Made by a program: the position numbers and the translations under genes
Assembly: GCA_963169045.1 (NCBI GenBank)
Contig: CAUJDF010000052.1
Coordinates: forward strand, 1-64,000
DNA: 64,000 nucleotides
Direction: 5' to 3'
Source: Myxococcota bacterium
GTDB taxonomy: Bacteria > Myxococcota_A > Bradymonadia > UBA7976 > UBA1532
The notes under the pieces: model-generated
What the model was told of the DNA's origin: nothing
The model's database searches: none
What the model saw: only the letters and a program-made list of their open reading frames with translations
Shown here: in pieces, positions 1 to 10,526 of the stretch
How positions within the stretch are numbered: the stretch's first letter is position 1
How the letters are laid out: each line of letters starts with the position of its first letter

Positions 1-935
1 CCGATGCGCACGTCGAACTGCTTGAGCGCGTCGAGGTCCTCGACGCGCACCGGCACCTTGCCCGTCCACGTCGTCACGAACCCGTCGACCTTCTTCGGCG
101 CGCCGAGCAGCTCGCGGAACACCCGCGGGAACTCCTCGCGCAGGGCGGGCTGGCGGCTGTAGTCGAGGCGGTAGACGACGCGCTGCACGCGGCCGCCGGC
201 CACGTCGAGCGTGACGAACGTCGGCTCGGTGCGGAACTCGTGGGGCGGCAGCTGCAGCGTGAGGTCCTTGTTCTTCTCTTCGCCGCTCTTCTGGGGGCGG
301 TACTGCGGGTACGCCTTGAGGATGGCTTCGGGCGTGGCGCCGAGGAACGGCGTCGTCTCGACGCCGAGCTTTCGCCCGTCGCCGACGAGGCGCTTCCACG
401 GCAGAAGCGGCCACCAGTTCAGGCGCAGGCGGCCGCGGCCGCGGTCGAGCATCACCGCCTGCTGGCCGGCCTCGGGGTCGAACCACCACGTCGTCTGCAG
501 GCTGCCGTCGGGCTTCGCCGCCGCGCCCTGGCCCCAGCGCGCCGCGATCTCGGCGGTCGCCGACCGCGGCATCTCGGCCTGGACGTAGCGCAGCTGCCCG
601 CCGTCGCTCGAGAAGTCGAGGCGCAGGCGCACGTCGGGCCAGCCCTCGGGCGCCACCGTGCCGTCCTCGGCGAGCGCGGGCACGGCGGCCTTCACCTCGT
701 CGCGCGTCTGGCCGAAGCGCACGCCGGACAGCGGCGCGGGGAAGGCGGCGGGCTCCGGCGAGAGCAGGTCGGTGACCGGGCGGGACGGCGCCGGCGCGGC
801 GGCCCCCCCGACCGGGGCGCTCGCGGGCGCCGGGGCCGCGTCGCTCGTCGCCGCCTTCTTCGCGGGCGCCCCGCCCTCGCAGGCACACAGGGCGACGGCG
901 AACAGCAGCAGCATCGCCCGGCGCGACACGTACAC
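1..935 (-). CDS. Exported lipoprotein, 3' end outside window (partial)
   Basis: The minus-strand frame is open from about 935 to the window edge, so the C-terminus is missing. The N-terminus has Arg residues followed by a hydrophobic stretch (MLLLFAVALCAC) ending in a lipobox-like L-C-A-C, so it is probably a lipoprotein. I prefer a GTG start at 935 or 929 because it supplies the basic n-region; ATG at 914 is the alternative. After an Ala/Pro linker there are two similar units, one with GVRFGQTRDEVKAAVP and a later one with FLGATPEAILKAYP. This resembles the 'G.RFGmt..eV' pattern of small periplasmic repeat domains, but I do not recognise the family. Function unknown. Confidence 0.6.
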   Translation of the reverse strand, partial: MYVSRRAMLLLFAVALCACEGGAPAKKAATSDAAPAPASAPVGGAAAPAPSRPVTDLLSPEPAAFPAPLSGVRFGQTRDEVKAAVPALAEDGTVAPEGWPDVRLRLDFSSDGGQLRYVQAEMPRSATAEIAARWGQGAAAKPDGSLQTTWWFDPEAGQQAVMLDRGRGRLRLNWWPLLPWKRLVGDGRKLGVETTPFLGATPEAILKAYPQYRPQKSGEEKNKDLTLQLPPHEFRTEPTFVTLDVAGGRVQRVVYRLDYSRQPALREEFPRVFRELLGAPKKVDGFVTTWTGKVPVRVEDLDALKQFDVRI

Positions 936-985
936 GCCCCCCCGGCGGGGGACGCGTGGGCCCGGCGAGGCGGGACGCCGGCGCC

Positions 986-3313
986 TCATCGCCCGGCGCG
1001 ACGGCGGCGCCGCAGGCCGGCGCCGAGCGCGAGCAGCACGAGGGGCAGGGGGGCGCCGACGCCGCCGACGGCTGCGCAACCGCCGCCACCGCCGCCGCCC
1101 TCGTCCCCTTCGTTGGGGGCGCCGTCGACGTCCGGACCGGCGTCGAGCCGCCCGCCGGGGCCGGCGTCGGGCCCATTGTCGCCGCCGGTGTCGGCCGGGC
1201 CGCCGTCGAGCTCCTTCTCGTCGGGCCCGGCGTCCGCGGGGTGGGTCTCGGGGATGATCGGCCACGCGGCGACGCACTGCGCCGTGGTGCCGACCGTCTC
1301 GCAGCGCTGGTGCTGCGGGCACTGCACACCAAGGCACGGATCGGGGATGCACCCGCCGCGGAAGCAGATCTCGGCGTTGCCGCACGCCACGCCGTCGCAC
1401 GGATCGGCCACGCAGGCGTTGTTGAGGCAGATCTGGCCGTCCTCGCAGCCCACCGGCGCGCACCCGAGCGGCTGGCACAGGCCGTCGACGCAGGCGTCGG
1501 TCGCGGGGCAGCTGACGCCGGCGCACGAGAAAACGCACTGGCCGTTGCGGCAGAACGAATCCTCGCCGCACTGCACGCCGAAGCACGGGTCGCGCTCGCA
1601 ACCGTCCGGACGGCACCGCCCGCCGCGCGGGCAGCCGAGGAAGACGCAGTGGTCGGGGCCGCACGCGCCGAGGTGGCAGATCTCGCCCTCGCCGCACGTG
1701 ACGCCGGCGCAGGGGTTCTCGCAGCCGCTCTGGCCGCAGACCTCGCCCTCGCCGCACTCGCCGAAGACACACGCGGGCACGCACACGCCGTCTTCGCACA
1801 GCGCCTGCTCCGGGCACGCGCCGTCCTCGCCGCAGCGCGGCAGGCACCGCCCCTCGTAGCAACCCTCGCCGGCGGGGCACGAGTCGCCCTCGTCGACCTC
1901 GCCGTCGCAGTCCTCGTCCCGGCCGTTGCAGATCTCGGCGGGCTTCGCGCCGCACGTGCCGCACTCGTTGCGCACGCCCTCGTCGATCACGCCGTCGCAA
2001 TCGTTGTCGACGAGGTCGCAGACCTCGCCCACCGGCGAGATGTCGGGCAGGCACCGCACGCGACCGAACGCGCAGCCCATCGTGCCGCGGGAGCACTGGC
2101 CGGAGAGCGCCGTCGCGCAGGACTCCGGCGCCACGAGCGGCGCGTTGTCGGGCAGCTGGTCGACGAGGCCGTCGCAGTCGTTGTCGACGCCGTCGCAGAG
2201 CTCGGCGCCGGTCGGCGTGCAGAAGACGCGGTCGCAGGCGTCGCCGTAGCCGTCCTGGTCGGTGTCGCCCTGGTCGCGGTTGATGATCTTCGGGCAGTTG
2301 TCGCAGACGTCGCCGACGCCGTCGCCGTCCTCGTCGATCTGGTCGGGGTTGGGGACGGTCGGGCAGTTGTCCTCGGGGAGGCAGATCTCGTCGAGGTCCT
2401 CGTCGGAGCACGGCAGGCCGACGCCCCAGCGGGTGTGCTCGCAGAACTCCTCGGTCGTCTCGCCGGGCTCCAGCGGTCCGAGGTCGTAGCGCATCGCCAG
2501 CGTGACGTCGAAGCCGTCGTCGGTGACGAGGTTCATGTCGGCGTCGGCGTTGTTGCCCCGGCCCTCGTTGAGGTCGTTGCCGAGGATGGTGCAGCCGCCC
2601 TGCATGCTCTCGATGCGGCCGCGCTGCTCCGAGTACCGGCCGACCTCCCACGAGGTGAGGCGGCGGTCGTCGCGGTCGCCGCCGCTCATGCCGATGAACG
2701 TCGACGGCTCCTCGGGGTTGTCGCCCTCGTCGAACTCCCACAGGGTGCGCGGGGCGCCGAGGCCGGTGGCGCCGTAGTCGTTGCCGAGGCCGCCGTTGAA
2801 GAAGAGGTCGCCGTCGATGTACGGCGTCAGCGACAGCACGTCGATGCGCTGGCCGGACACGTTGGTGAACGTGTAGCAGCGCTCGAGCACCGTGCAGTCC
2901 AGCCGGTAGCGCGCGTTCACCTCGAGCCCGTTCACCGCGTACTGCGCGATGACGTCGGCGCCGTCGCGTTGGACGAGCGGGTTGACGCGGTCCATCTCGC
3001 CCGACTCGAGCCAGGTCCCCGAGGTCACGCCGTTCGACGTCGTGCAGAGGAAGGCCATCGCCTCGAAGACGGTGCTGACGAGGCCCTGGGCCTGGCCGGG
3101 CAGGTCCATGAACGGGTCGTAGCGGGCGCCGCCGCCGATCTCGACCGCCGTGCCCGTCGCGCCGTAGGCGTCGATCTCGAGCTCCACCCGGCCGAGGTCG
3201 GGCATGCACATCGCCGGATCGGTGGTCAGGCGGGCCTCGAAGTTGTTCTGGGCGAGCGCCGGGAGGGCCAGGAGGCTCAACGGCACGGCGAGCAGCGGAC
3301 GGATGATCGACAC
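986..3313 (-). CDS. Large Cys-rich exported protein with MopE-type and thrombospondin-3-like motifs and a MYXO-CTERM tail
   Basis: About 775 residues. The GTG start at 3313 sits just after GGGAGG; a GTG 12 nt upstream would overlap that site. A signal peptide ends at ...ALPALA-QNN. The first ~270 residues are non-repetitive. An Asp-rich calcium-binding segment ([15 protein letters not shown]) follows, then three MopE-like units ([10 protein letters not shown] and variants) spaced 30-45 residues apart. Next come about twelve short Cys-rich modules of the type C.G..C.....C, and an Asp/Gly linker. The tail is Gly-run, Cys, hydrophobic segment ([12 protein letters not shown]), RRRRR. That is the MYXO-CTERM architecture, which in Myxococcota is processed by a myxosortase for surface anchoring. 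Probable surface or matrix protein binding Ca2+ or Cu; ligand unknown. Confidence 0.85.
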   Translation of the reverse strand: MSIIRPLLAVPLSLLALPALAQNNFEARLTTDPAMCMPDLGRVELEIDAYGATGTAVEIGGGARYDPFMDLPGQAQGLVSTVFEAMAFLCTTSNGVTSGTWLESGEMDRVNPLVQRDGADVIAQYAVNGLEVNARYRLDCTVLERCYTFTNVSGQRIDVLSLTPYIDGDLFFNGGLGNDYGATGLGAPRTLWEFDEGDNPEEPSTFIGMSGGDRDDRRLTSWEVGRYSEQRGRIESMQGGCTILGNDLNEGRGNNADADMNLVTDDGFDVTLAMRYDLGPLEPGETTEEFCEHTRWGVGLPCSDEDLDEICLPEDNCPTVPNPDQIDEDGDGVGDVCDNCPKIINRDQGDTDQDGYGDACDRVFCTPTGAELCDGVDNDCDGLVDQLPDNAPLVAPESCATALSGQCSRGTMGCAFGRVRCLPDISPVGEVCDLVDNDCDGVIDEGVRNECGTCGAKPAEICNGRDEDCDGEVDEGDSCPAGEGCYEGRCLPRCGEDGACPEQALCEDGVCVPACVFGECGEGEVCGQSGCENPCAGVTCGEGEICHLGACGPDHCVFLGCPRGGRCRPDGCERDPCFGVQCGEDSFCRNGQCVFSCAGVSCPATDACVDGLCQPLGCAPVGCEDGQICLNNACVADPCDGVACGNAEICFRGGCIPDPCLGVQCPQHQRCETVGTTAQCVAAWPIIPETHPADAGPDEKELDGGPADTGGDNGPDAGPGGRLDAGPDVDGAPNEGDEGGGGGGGCAAVGGVGAPLPLVLLALGAGLRRRRRAGR

Positions 3314-3421
3314 GGGACCTCCCACGAAGGGAGGAATTTTGCAGGGGCGGCCGAGGAAAAGGCAACCCGCGCGGCCGGTTCCGGTGGGGGCGGCGCGGCC
3401 GGGCGTCGGCCGGGCCGGCGC

Positions 3422-4447
3422 TCAGGCCCCGCCGCCGAGGCGGCGGACGATCGCCTCGGCCATGCGCTCGAGCGGCGCCTCGTCGTTCGCGAGGCCCGCC
3501 TCCCGCACGGAGCGGGGCATGCCGTCGACGATGCAGGAGGACTCCGACTCGGCGATCACCTCGCCGCCCGCCGCGCGGATGGCGCGGGCGCCGCGGAGTC
3601 CGTCGTCGCCCATCCCGGTGAGCACCACGCCGAGCACGCGCGCCCCGAAGGCCGCGGCGGCGCTCTCGAAGAGCAGGTCGACCGACGGCCGGTAGGGCAG
3701 GTGGACCGACCCGTGCTCCACCGCGGCGACGACCGCCGCTTGACGACGCGTCAGGCGCAGGTGGCAGCCGCCGCGGGCGAGCACGGCGAGGCCGGGGCGC
3801 AGGGGCACCTCGCCGTCGGCCTCGACCACGGTGAGCTGCGCGGCGGCGTCGAGGCGCTGCGCCAGCGCCTCGGTGTATCCGGCGGGGATGTGGAGGGCGA
3901 CGGCGACGGGCACGGGCAGGTCCGCCGGCAGCGCCGGCAACAGGCGGGCGAGGGCCTGCGGGCCGCCAGTGGACGTCCCGACGACCACGACGTCGGCGCG
4001 GCGCGCGCCCGGCGCGACCGTCGCCGGGCTCGCCGCGAGGGTAGGCAGACGCGGCCGGGCCGAGGCGGCGGCGCGGACGGCGCGGACGAGCGCCTCGCCG
4101 AGCGTGTAGAGCCGGTCCGTCGCCAGCGCCGTGGGCTTCTGCACCAGCTCGACGGCGCCCATCTGCAGCGCCTCGACGCACTGGGCGTTGTCCCGGCCCG
4201 AGACGCTCACGAGGACGACGCGCGGCGGGTCGTCGTGCGGCAGCGCCGCCATCACGCCCACGCCGTCCAGGCCCGGCATCGTCAGGTCCAGGGTGACGAC
4301 GTCCGGGCGGAGCATCGCGATCTTCTCGAGCGCCTCGAGCCCGTCGCGCGCGATGTCGACGACCTCGATGCCGGGCGCCGCGGCGAGCGTCTCGCGCAGC
4401 ACCTTGCGCGCGAACGCCGAGTCGTCGACGACGAGCACGCGGATCAT
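3422..4447 (-). CDS. cheB: CheB: chemoreceptor glutamate methylesterase/deamidase
   Basis: 341 residues, normal CheB length. The N-terminal receiver has D8-D9 and phospho-acceptor D54 (TLDLTMP). The C-terminal esterase domain has the catalytic set: Ser in GTSTGG (about 158), His in HIPAG (about 185) and Asp in TGMGDDG (about 279). It removes methyl groups from the MCP and acts in adaptation when phosphorylated by CheA. It is last in the chemosensory operon; its ATG overlaps the CheR stop codon by 4 nt (ATGA). Confidence 0.96.
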   Translation of the reverse strand: MIRVLVVDDSAFARKVLRETLAAAPGIEVVDIARDGLEALEKIAMLRPDVVTLDLTMPGLDGVGVMAALPHDDPPRVVLVSVSGRDNAQCVEALQMGAVELVQKPTALATDRLYTLGEALVRAVRAAASARPRLPTLAASPATVAPGARRADVVVVGTSTGGPQALARLLPALPADLPVPVAVALHIPAGYTEALAQRLDAAAQLTVVEADGEVPLRPGLAVLARGGCHLRLTRRQAAVVAAVEHGSVHLPYRPSVDLLFESAAAAFGARVLGVVLTGMGDDGLRGARAIRAAGGEVIAESESSCIVDGMPRSVREAGLANDEAPLERMAEAIVRRLGGGA

Positions 4448-5271
4448 CGCGCCGCCCTCCGGTACAGGAAGACGCCGGCGACCTCCTCACAGGTCAGCGC
4501 CGTGCCGAAGCGCAAGAGCGACTCGGACACGCCGAGCAGCAGCGCGCCGCCCGGCTCGAGCGCCCGCGCGAGCAGCTCGCCGACCCGCGCGTGCGTCGCC
4601 TCGGCGAAGTAGAACAGCACGTTGCGGCAGAGCACCGCGTCGAACGTGCCGAGGGCGGCCACCTGCGCGGGGTCGAGCAGGTTGACCCGGCGCCAGTCGA
4701 CGGCGCGCGCGATGCGCTCGCCCACGCGGGCGCCGCCCGGATCGTCGACGACCCAGCGGGCGGCGGCGCGGTCCGGCAGCGCCCGGGTGGCGCGCAGCCC
4801 GAACCGGCCCGTCCGGGCCCGCTCGAGGGCGCGGGCGCTGATGTCGCTCGCCACGATGTCGACGCGGTCGAGCAGGCCGCGCTCCTCGAGCAGCATCGCC
4901 AGCGTCAGCGGCTCCTCGCCCGTCGCACAGGCCGCCGACCACACCCGCGCCCGGCCCTTGCGCGCCACCGCCGGCGCGACGACGTGGTCGATCAGCACGT
5001 CGAGCGGCTCGAGCTCGCGGAAGAAGTAGGTCTCGTGGACGACGAGCGTCTCGACCAGCGCCGCCATCTCGGCGCCGTCGGGGTCGTCGTACCGGAGCAG
5101 GTAGTAGTAGTCGAGCAGCGAGTCGAAGCCGGCCTCGACGGCGCGGGTCGACACCTTCTGCGCCAGCAGCTCGCGGTCGCGCGGCGCGTAGCACAGGCCC
5201 GTCCGCTCCTCGATGAGCGCGCTCAGGATCGCGAAGACCTGCGGCGAAAGCGGGAGCGTCCCCATCGTCAC
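4444..5271 (-). CDS. cheR: CheR: chemoreceptor glutamate methyltransferase
   Basis: 275 residues, SAM-dependent CheR family. Visible motifs are HETYFFRE (family form NETxFFR), the SAM-binding SAACATGEEPLTLAM and the later DISARALERA and CRNVLFYF blocks. It methylates glutamates on the MCP encoded in the same operon. The GTG start overlaps the HEAT-gene stop (GTGA); an ATG two codons in (5265) is an alternative start. The MCP has no C-terminal NWETF-like tether, so CheR would act without one. Confidence 0.95.
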   Translation of the reverse strand: MTMGTLPLSPQVFAILSALIEERTGLCYAPRDRELLAQKVSTRAVEAGFDSLLDYYYLLRYDDPDGAEMAALVETLVVHETYFFRELEPLDVLIDHVVAPAVARKGRARVWSAACATGEEPLTLAMLLEERGLLDRVDIVASDISARALERARTGRFGLRATRALPDRAAARWVVDDPGGARVGERIARAVDWRRVNLLDPAQVAALGTFDAVLCRNVLFYFAEATHARVGELLARALEPGGALLLGVSESLLRFGTALTCEEVAGVFLYRRAAR

Positions 5272-7604
5272 CCGCCGAGCAGCACGGCGCAGATGCGGCG
5301 CACGGCGGCGTCGGGATCGCGGCGGCCGGCGCGGCGCACGGCGCCCGTCGCCTCGTCGGTGCCGATCGCCGCGAGCGCCGTCACGATGGCGCGGCGGGCC
5401 GGCGCGCCCGAGCGGTCGAGCGCCGCGATCAGCTCGGCGGTGGCGCCGAGGCGGGCGAGGGCAGCGGCGAGGATCGGCGCGCGCTCGTCATCGGCCGGCG
5501 CCAGCGCCGCGACGAGCGCGGACACGCGCCCCGACACCGGCGTCGCGAGGGCGGCGGCGACCCGCGCGCGCAGCGGCTCCTGGTCGAGCAGGCCCGCGAG
5601 CTCGTGCGTCGCGCGCTCGCCCGGTCGCGCGGCGAGGACCCCCAGCGCGGCGTTGCGCAGTCCGGCGTCGTCGTCGCCGGCGGCCTCGAGGAGCACCGCC
5701 GCGGCCTCGGGCGCGTCGAAACCTGACAGCGCGGTCAGCGCCACGAGACGCGTCGCCGGCTCGTCGTCGCGCGCGGCGGCGCACAAGAGCGGCAGCGACG
5801 CCGGATCGCCGCCGAGGCCGAGCCCCACGAGCGCTGCCCGCCGGATGTCGGCGTCGGGCGTCGCCGCCAGCGCGCGGAGCGCCTCGCCGGCGGTGGCGGC
5901 GTCCAGCCGGGCGAGGGCCTCCACGGCGGCGACACGCACCTGCCCCGCCTCGTCGTCGAGCCGCGCCACCACCGCGGGGACGGCGGCCCGCAGGCCGAGG
6001 CGGCCGACCGACTGGCAGGCGGCATAGCGCACCCACGCGTCGGCGTCGTCCAGCGCCGCCACGACCCGTCCGTCCACGCGCGCGTCGTCGGCCCGGTGCC
6101 CGAGCGCCCGCACCGCCTGCGCCCGCGTGCGCGGCGCCTCGCTGGCGCTCGCCGCGAGCAGCGCCTCGACCGCGCCGGCCTCCTCGACGAAAGGCAGGCC
6201 CTGCAGCGCCGCGTCGCGGACGCGCGGATCGGGATCGCCAAGCCCGGCGAGCAGGACGGGCAGCGAGTCCGGCGCACCGAAATACGAAAGAATCCGAAGG
6301 GATGCGCGACGCACCCGCGGCGACGGCGAACGCGCGCCCGCCGTGGCGAGGCGCCCTGCCTCCGCGCCGCCGAGCGCCTGGAGGGCCGCCGTCGCCGCCT
6401 GGGAGACGCCGGCGTCCGGGTCGTCGAGGCGCGCGAACAGGCCGGGCACGGCGCGCAGGTCGCCGACGCGCCCGAGCGCCGCGCAGGCCACCGCCCGCAC
6501 CTCCGCCTCCGGGTCGTCGAGCGCGGCCAGCAGCGCGTCGAGCGCGCTCGCGCCGAGCAGCGGCAGCAGCGCCACCTTGCGCGCCGCGTCGGCCGTCCGG
6601 ATGCGCTCGGCGAGCGCCGGCCCCGGGTCGTCGCCGAGCGCCGCGAGCGCCGCCGCCGCCGCCGCGACCACGGAGAGGGGACCGGCGAGGAGCGCCGTCA
6701 GCGCCGGCGCCGCGCTCGCGTCACCGAGCGTCGCGAGCACGCGGCACGCGGCCGCCTGCTCGTCCGCCGAGGCGCCCGGCAGCGCGCCCGCGATCGTCGC
6801 CGTGGCGCCGGCGGGCGCCGCCTCTCGCAGCGCCCGCTCGGCGGCCTCCGCGTGGCCGTACCGTTCGCGCTGCCGCTCGAGCAGCGTCGCCAGCGCCAGC
6901 GTCACGACCCGCGCGCGGTCGGGCGCCGCGCCCGCGAGGGCGCCCGCCAGCGGCGCGACGGCGCCCCGCTCGCCCGTCTCCGCGAGCGCCCGCGCGGCCT
7001 CGTCGGCGTACATCGGCTGCTCGAGCAGCGCGGCCAGCGGCGCGATCGCCCGCGGATCGCCGCTCCGGCCGAGCACGTCGATGGCGGGGAAGACGCGGAA
7101 GAACCGCTCGCCGCCGACGAGCGCGACGAGCGTGTCGACCGCCGCGCGGCCGCCCACGCGCCCGAGCGCCTCGAGCGCCGCCAGCGCGACGTTGTCGTCC
7201 GGGTGCTCGAGCAGCGGCTCGAGGGCGGGCAGCGCCCGCGGGCGGCGGCGCCGGCCGAGGATCTGCGCGGCGTCGGCGAGGACCGCCGGCTCGGGGCTCG
7301 TCAGCAGCTCGGCGGCGACGGCGTCCTCGACGTCGCCCGTCGCGGCGACGAGCGCGTCGACCGCCGCGGCGATCCGACCCTCGTGGTCGCGCCGCTCGCG
7401 CAGGCAGCGACAGAGCGCTGCGTGCGCCACCTCGCCGAGCGAGGCCAGCCCGGCCACCACGGCGCGCCGCACCGCCCAGCTCGGATCGCTCAGTCGCTCG
7501 AGGAGCGCCGGCACGCCCGCCTCGCCCGCGGCGACCAGGCGGTCGACGTGCTCGATGCGGCGGCGATCCGCCTCGGAGAGCCCGGGCGACGGACGCTGGC
7601 TCAC
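5268..7604 (-). CDS. HEAT-repeat protein embedded in the chemosensory operon
   Basis: 778 residues made almost wholly of ~30-residue PBS-lyase-type HEAT repeats (pattern DP...VR..A..AL...G...A...L...L.D). These are recognisable from about residue 25 to the end, which suggests 20 or more repeats. There is no signal peptide or membrane segment, so it is a cytoplasmic alpha-solenoid, most likely a protein-binding scaffold. It lies between MCP and CheR with 4-nt overlaps on both sides (GTGA each), so it is probably made with the signalling complex. I recall a HEAT-like protein in the Che7 cluster of Myxococcus xanthus, but orthology is not shown here. It could be the input element for the sensorless MCP (inference). 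Confidence 0.9.
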   Translation of the reverse strand: MSQRPSPGLSEADRRRIEHVDRLVAAGEAGVPALLERLSDPSWAVRRAVVAGLASLGEVAHAALCRCLRERRDHEGRIAAAVDALVAATGDVEDAVAAELLTSPEPAVLADAAQILGRRRRPRALPALEPLLEHPDDNVALAALEALGRVGGRAAVDTLVALVGGERFFRVFPAIDVLGRSGDPRAIAPLAALLEQPMYADEAARALAETGERGAVAPLAGALAGAAPDRARVVTLALATLLERQRERYGHAEAAERALREAAPAGATATIAGALPGASADEQAAACRVLATLGDASAAPALTALLAGPLSVVAAAAAALAALGDDPGPALAERIRTADAARKVALLPLLGASALDALLAALDDPEAEVRAVACAALGRVGDLRAVPGLFARLDDPDAGVSQAATAALQALGGAEAGRLATAGARSPSPRVRRASLRILSYFGAPDSLPVLLAGLGDPDPRVRDAALQGLPFVEEAGAVEALLAASASEAPRTRAQAVRALGHRADDARVDGRVVAALDDADAWVRYAACQSVGRLGLRAAVPAVVARLDDEAGQVRVAAVEALARLDAATAGEALRALAATPDADIRRAALVGLGLGGDPASLPLLCAAARDDEPATRLVALTALSGFDAPEAAAVLLEAAGDDDAGLRNAALGVLAARPGERATHELAGLLDQEPLRARVAAALATPVSGRVSALVAALAPADDERAPILAAALARLGATAELIAALDRSGAPARRAIVTALAAIGTDEATGAVRRAGRRDPDAAVRRICAVLLGG

Positions 7605-10099
7605 GCCTTCTCCTCGGGGGCGCCGCGCTGCCGCTCGCCGTTCCCGCCGGCGGGACCCGGGCGCAGCGCCAGCGCCGCCTCGCTCAGGAGGGCGCCGTTC
7701 TCGGCGATGGCGCGCAGATCGGGCACGCTCTCGGCCAGCGCCTGCGCGAGGCGCGCGTTGTCGGACACGAGCGTCCGGGCGCGGACCCGCACGCCCGTCA
7801 GCGCCTGCGCCAGCTCCGCGCTGCCGACCGCCTGCTCGGCGGCGGCCCGGCCGATCTCGTTCATCGCCCCGGCGTGGCGCGCCGCCAGCCCCGAGAGCGA
7901 TCCGAGGGCCTCCGCCTGCTCGCCGACCGCGCGGGCGACCTGACGCGCGAGGCGGCGCACCTCCTCGCCCTCGGCGGTGAGGCCGGACAGCGTGCGCGCC
8001 TGGCCATCGGCGGCGCGGGTGACCTCGGCGGCCAGCTCGGCCACCGTCCGCGCCGATGCCGCGATCTGCTGGTTGGCCCGGGACTGTTCGGCCACGGCGC
8101 GCGCCGTCTGCATCGCCTGCTTGCGCGAGTCGGACATGGCCCGAGCGATCTCGCCGGCGCCCTTCGCCTGCTCGGCGAGGCCGGCGAGGGTGCGCTGGGT
8201 CAGCGCGGTGACCTCCTCCGCCGCCGTCGCCGCGATCTTGAGCGCGCGCGACTGCTCGCCGAGCCCGTTCGACGCCTGGCGCGTCAGGGCGCGCATCCGC
8301 GCCGCGGCCTTGGCCAGCTCGCCCGCCGCCGCGGCCTGCTCGCCGCTCGCCTGGGACATCTGCTCGGCGCCCGTGCGCAGGTGGGAGGTCGCGCGCACCG
8401 TATCGCGCAGCGCGCGCGCCTGCTCCACGGTCGCGTCGCGGGTCTGCTTCGCGAGCCGGCGCATCTCGGACGCGCCGCCGGCGAGCGCCTGCGTGGCCTG
8501 CGTCTGCTCCGCGGCGGCCCGCGCGATCACGCGCCCCTCGTCGTTGACCCGCGCCGCCACCTGGATGACGCCCTGGACCGACTGGAGCTGCTCGGCGCCG
8601 GCCTGCTCGATGCTGCGCACGGCGCGCCCGAGCTCGTCGATCCCCTGCAGGATCGAGCTCAGCGCCTGCCCCGCGTCACCGGCGAGCCGCGATCCCTCCT
8701 CGGCCGCCTTCGCGCCCTCGACCACCGCGCTCACCGCCTCGCGCGTCGTCTTCTGCAGGCCGCGCACGATCTTCGCGATGTCGGCGCTCGCCGTGGCGGC
8801 GCGATCGGCGAGCGCGCGGATCTCCTCGGCCACCACCGCGAAGCCGCGCCCGTGCTCGCCGGCGCGCGCCGCCTCGATGCTCGCGTTGAGCGACAACAGG
8901 TTCGTGCGGTCGGCGATGAGGTTGATCGTCTGCACGATGTCGCCGATCTCCTCCGCGCGCTGGCCGGTCTCCTTCATCACCGAGACCGACTCGGTCATCG
9001 CCTTGCGGATGCCGACCAGCCCCTCGATCGAGCGGGCCACGATGGCGCCGCCCTCCCGCGCCGTCTGGGTCACGCGATCGGAGGTCTGACGCGCGCCCTC
9101 GACGATGGTTCCGATGCGGCGCGTCGCCGCTTCGAGCTGCCCCGACGCGGCCGCGCCGCCCTCGGCGAGGGTGTTGATCTGCTCGGCGCCGCGCGCCACC
9201 AGGGCCGCGGAGCGCGCGAGCTGCTCGACCTGGGTGGCGTTGGCGTCGACGAGGGCCGCCGTCCGCTCCGCCGACGCGGCGACCTGCTCCACCGAGGCGG
9301 CGACCTGCGTGGCGTTGCTCGCCGCCTCCGTCGCCGCCACCTCCTGGGAGCGCGCGCTCTCGGCCACCGCGCGGCTCGAGCGCGCCATCTCCTCGGCCGT
9401 GGCCGCCGTCTCCTCGACCGCGGTCGCCATCTCGGCGCCGTCGGCCGCGAGGCGCTCCGTCGACTGCGTCAGCGCGCCGACCTGGCCGGCGACCGCGCCG
9501 ATGCGCTCGCCGACGGTCTGCGCGTCGGCCGCGAGGCGGCTCGTGCCCTTGGCCATCTCCTCGATCGTCGAGCCCACCTCTTCGATCGCCGCCGCCGCCT
9601 CCTCGCCGCGCGCGGCCGTTTCGCGCACGCTGCTCGCCGCCTCCGTCGTCCCGGCGAGGAGCTCGGCGCTCGCCCCGGCGAGGCGCTCGGCGGTAGCCGC
9701 GGAGCCACGCACCGCCGTGGCCGACTCCTCGAGCGCGCGGGCCGTCTTCTCGACCGACTCCGCGAGCCGCGCGCCGTCCTCCTTCACGCCGGCGACGGAG
9801 GCGGCGACCTGCTGCAGGCCGCTCGACGTCGACGCCAGGCCGTCAAGCGTCTCTTTCACCGACCGGCTGACCTGCGACTGCGAGGCGGCGAGCTCGGCGA
9901 CGGTCGAGCCGATCTCCTCGACGTTCGCCGCCACCGCCTCGATCACGGTCCGCGTCTCCGCCGCCGCCGCGATCTGGGGCGCGGCGCCGGCCTGCAGCCG
10001 GGCGGCGGCCGCCGCCATGGCGCGCGCGCCTTCACCCGCCGTCTGCAGGGCGTGGGCGAGGCCCTGCGCCCGGGATTCAGTCTGCGCTTCCGTCGCCAT
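7601..10099 (-). CDS. Cytoplasmic methyl-accepting chemotaxis protein with no visible sensor domain
   Basis: 832 residues from ATG 10099, which has GAGGAG 7 nt upstream; a TTG at 10117 would overlap cheW further. There are no transmembrane segments, HAMP-type input or recognisable sensor fold. Nearly the whole protein is Ala/Glu/Gln-rich heptad coiled coil. The conserved MCP hairpin tip ([20 protein letters not shown], then [14 protein letters not shown]) lies near residue 405, so about 395 residues precede it and 425 follow. Usual MCP signalling arms are roughly 85-225 residues. The ascending arm contains many EE/A-type motifs that could be methylation sites. It is a cytoplasmic receptor in the manner of FrzCD, coupled to CheW/CheA. 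There is no C-terminal CheR-binding pentapeptide. Confidence 0.92.
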   Translation of the reverse strand: MATEAQTESRAQGLAHALQTAGEGARAMAAAAARLQAGAAPQIAAAAETRTVIEAVAANVEEIGSTVAELAASQSQVSRSVKETLDGLASTSSGLQQVAASVAGVKEDGARLAESVEKTARALEESATAVRGSAATAERLAGASAELLAGTTEAASSVRETAARGEEAAAAIEEVGSTIEEMAKGTSRLAADAQTVGERIGAVAGQVGALTQSTERLAADGAEMATAVEETAATAEEMARSSRAVAESARSQEVAATEAASNATQVAASVEQVAASAERTAALVDANATQVEQLARSAALVARGAEQINTLAEGGAAASGQLEAATRRIGTIVEGARQTSDRVTQTAREGGAIVARSIEGLVGIRKAMTESVSVMKETGQRAEEIGDIVQTINLIADRTNLLSLNASIEAARAGEHGRGFAVVAEEIRALADRAATASADIAKIVRGLQKTTREAVSAVVEGAKAAEEGSRLAGDAGQALSSILQGIDELGRAVRSIEQAGAEQLQSVQGVIQVAARVNDEGRVIARAAAEQTQATQALAGGASEMRRLAKQTRDATVEQARALRDTVRATSHLRTGAEQMSQASGEQAAAAGELAKAAARMRALTRQASNGLGEQSRALKIAATAAEEVTALTQRTLAGLAEQAKGAGEIARAMSDSRKQAMQTARAVAEQSRANQQIAASARTVAELAAEVTRAADGQARTLSGLTAEGEEVRRLARQVARAVGEQAEALGSLSGLAARHAGAMNEIGRAAAEQAVGSAELAQALTGVRVRARTLVSDNARLAQALAESVPDLRAIAENGALLSEAALALRPGPAGGNGERQRGAPEEKA

Positions 10100-10526
10100 C
10101 GCCCTGCTCCTCGCCAACGACCTGCAGGTGGTCGATCAACATCACCAGGCGGCCCGCGACCTGCGCGACCGCCTTCACGAACCCGGAGGCCTGCCGCCGG
10201 ATCGCGGCGGGCGGCGGCTGGAACGCGTCCGCCGCGATGCGCACCACGTCGCGCGCGCTGTCGACGAGCAGGCCCACGCGGCGGGCGCCGGCCTGCACCA
10301 CCACCACGCGCGTGTCGAGCGTGGGCTCCGCCGGCGGCAGCCGGAAGCGTGCGCGCAGGTCGACGACCGGCACCACCGCGCCGCGGATCTGCACGAGCCC
10401 GGCGACGTGCTCGGCCGCGCCCGGCACGCGCGTGGCGCCCTCGAAGCTCTCCATCACCACGACGTCGTCCGCGGCGACGACGTAGGTCGCGTCCGCCACG
10501 CGGAACATGATGTGCAGACTGCTCAC
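10077..10526 (-). CDS. cheW: CheW: chemoreceptor-kinase coupling protein
   Basis: 149 residues. The CheW beta-barrel signature is present: [20 protein letters not shown], then [20 protein letters not shown] and [18 protein letters not shown]. It links the MCP to CheA. The GTG start at 10526 overlaps the CheA TGA by 4 nt, and its 3' end overlaps the MCP start by 23 nt. The acidic tail ([12 protein letters not shown]) is short. Confidence 0.93.
   Translation of the reverse strand: MSSLHIMFRVADATYVVAADDVVVMESFEGATRVPGAAEHVAGLVQIRGAVVPVVDLRARFRLPPAEPTLDTRVVVVQAGARRVGLLVDSARDVVRIAADAFQPPPAAIRRQASGFVKAVAQVAGRLVMLIDHLQVVGEEQGDGDGSAD

Noticed and set aside
956-4612. Very long open frame on the plus strand (over 1200 codons), with similar ones at 5213-10510 and 58590-62948
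   Set aside because: They lie antisense to well-supported genes, are Arg/Ala/Gly-rich without domains, and are expected where GC is above 70 percent and stop codons are rare.
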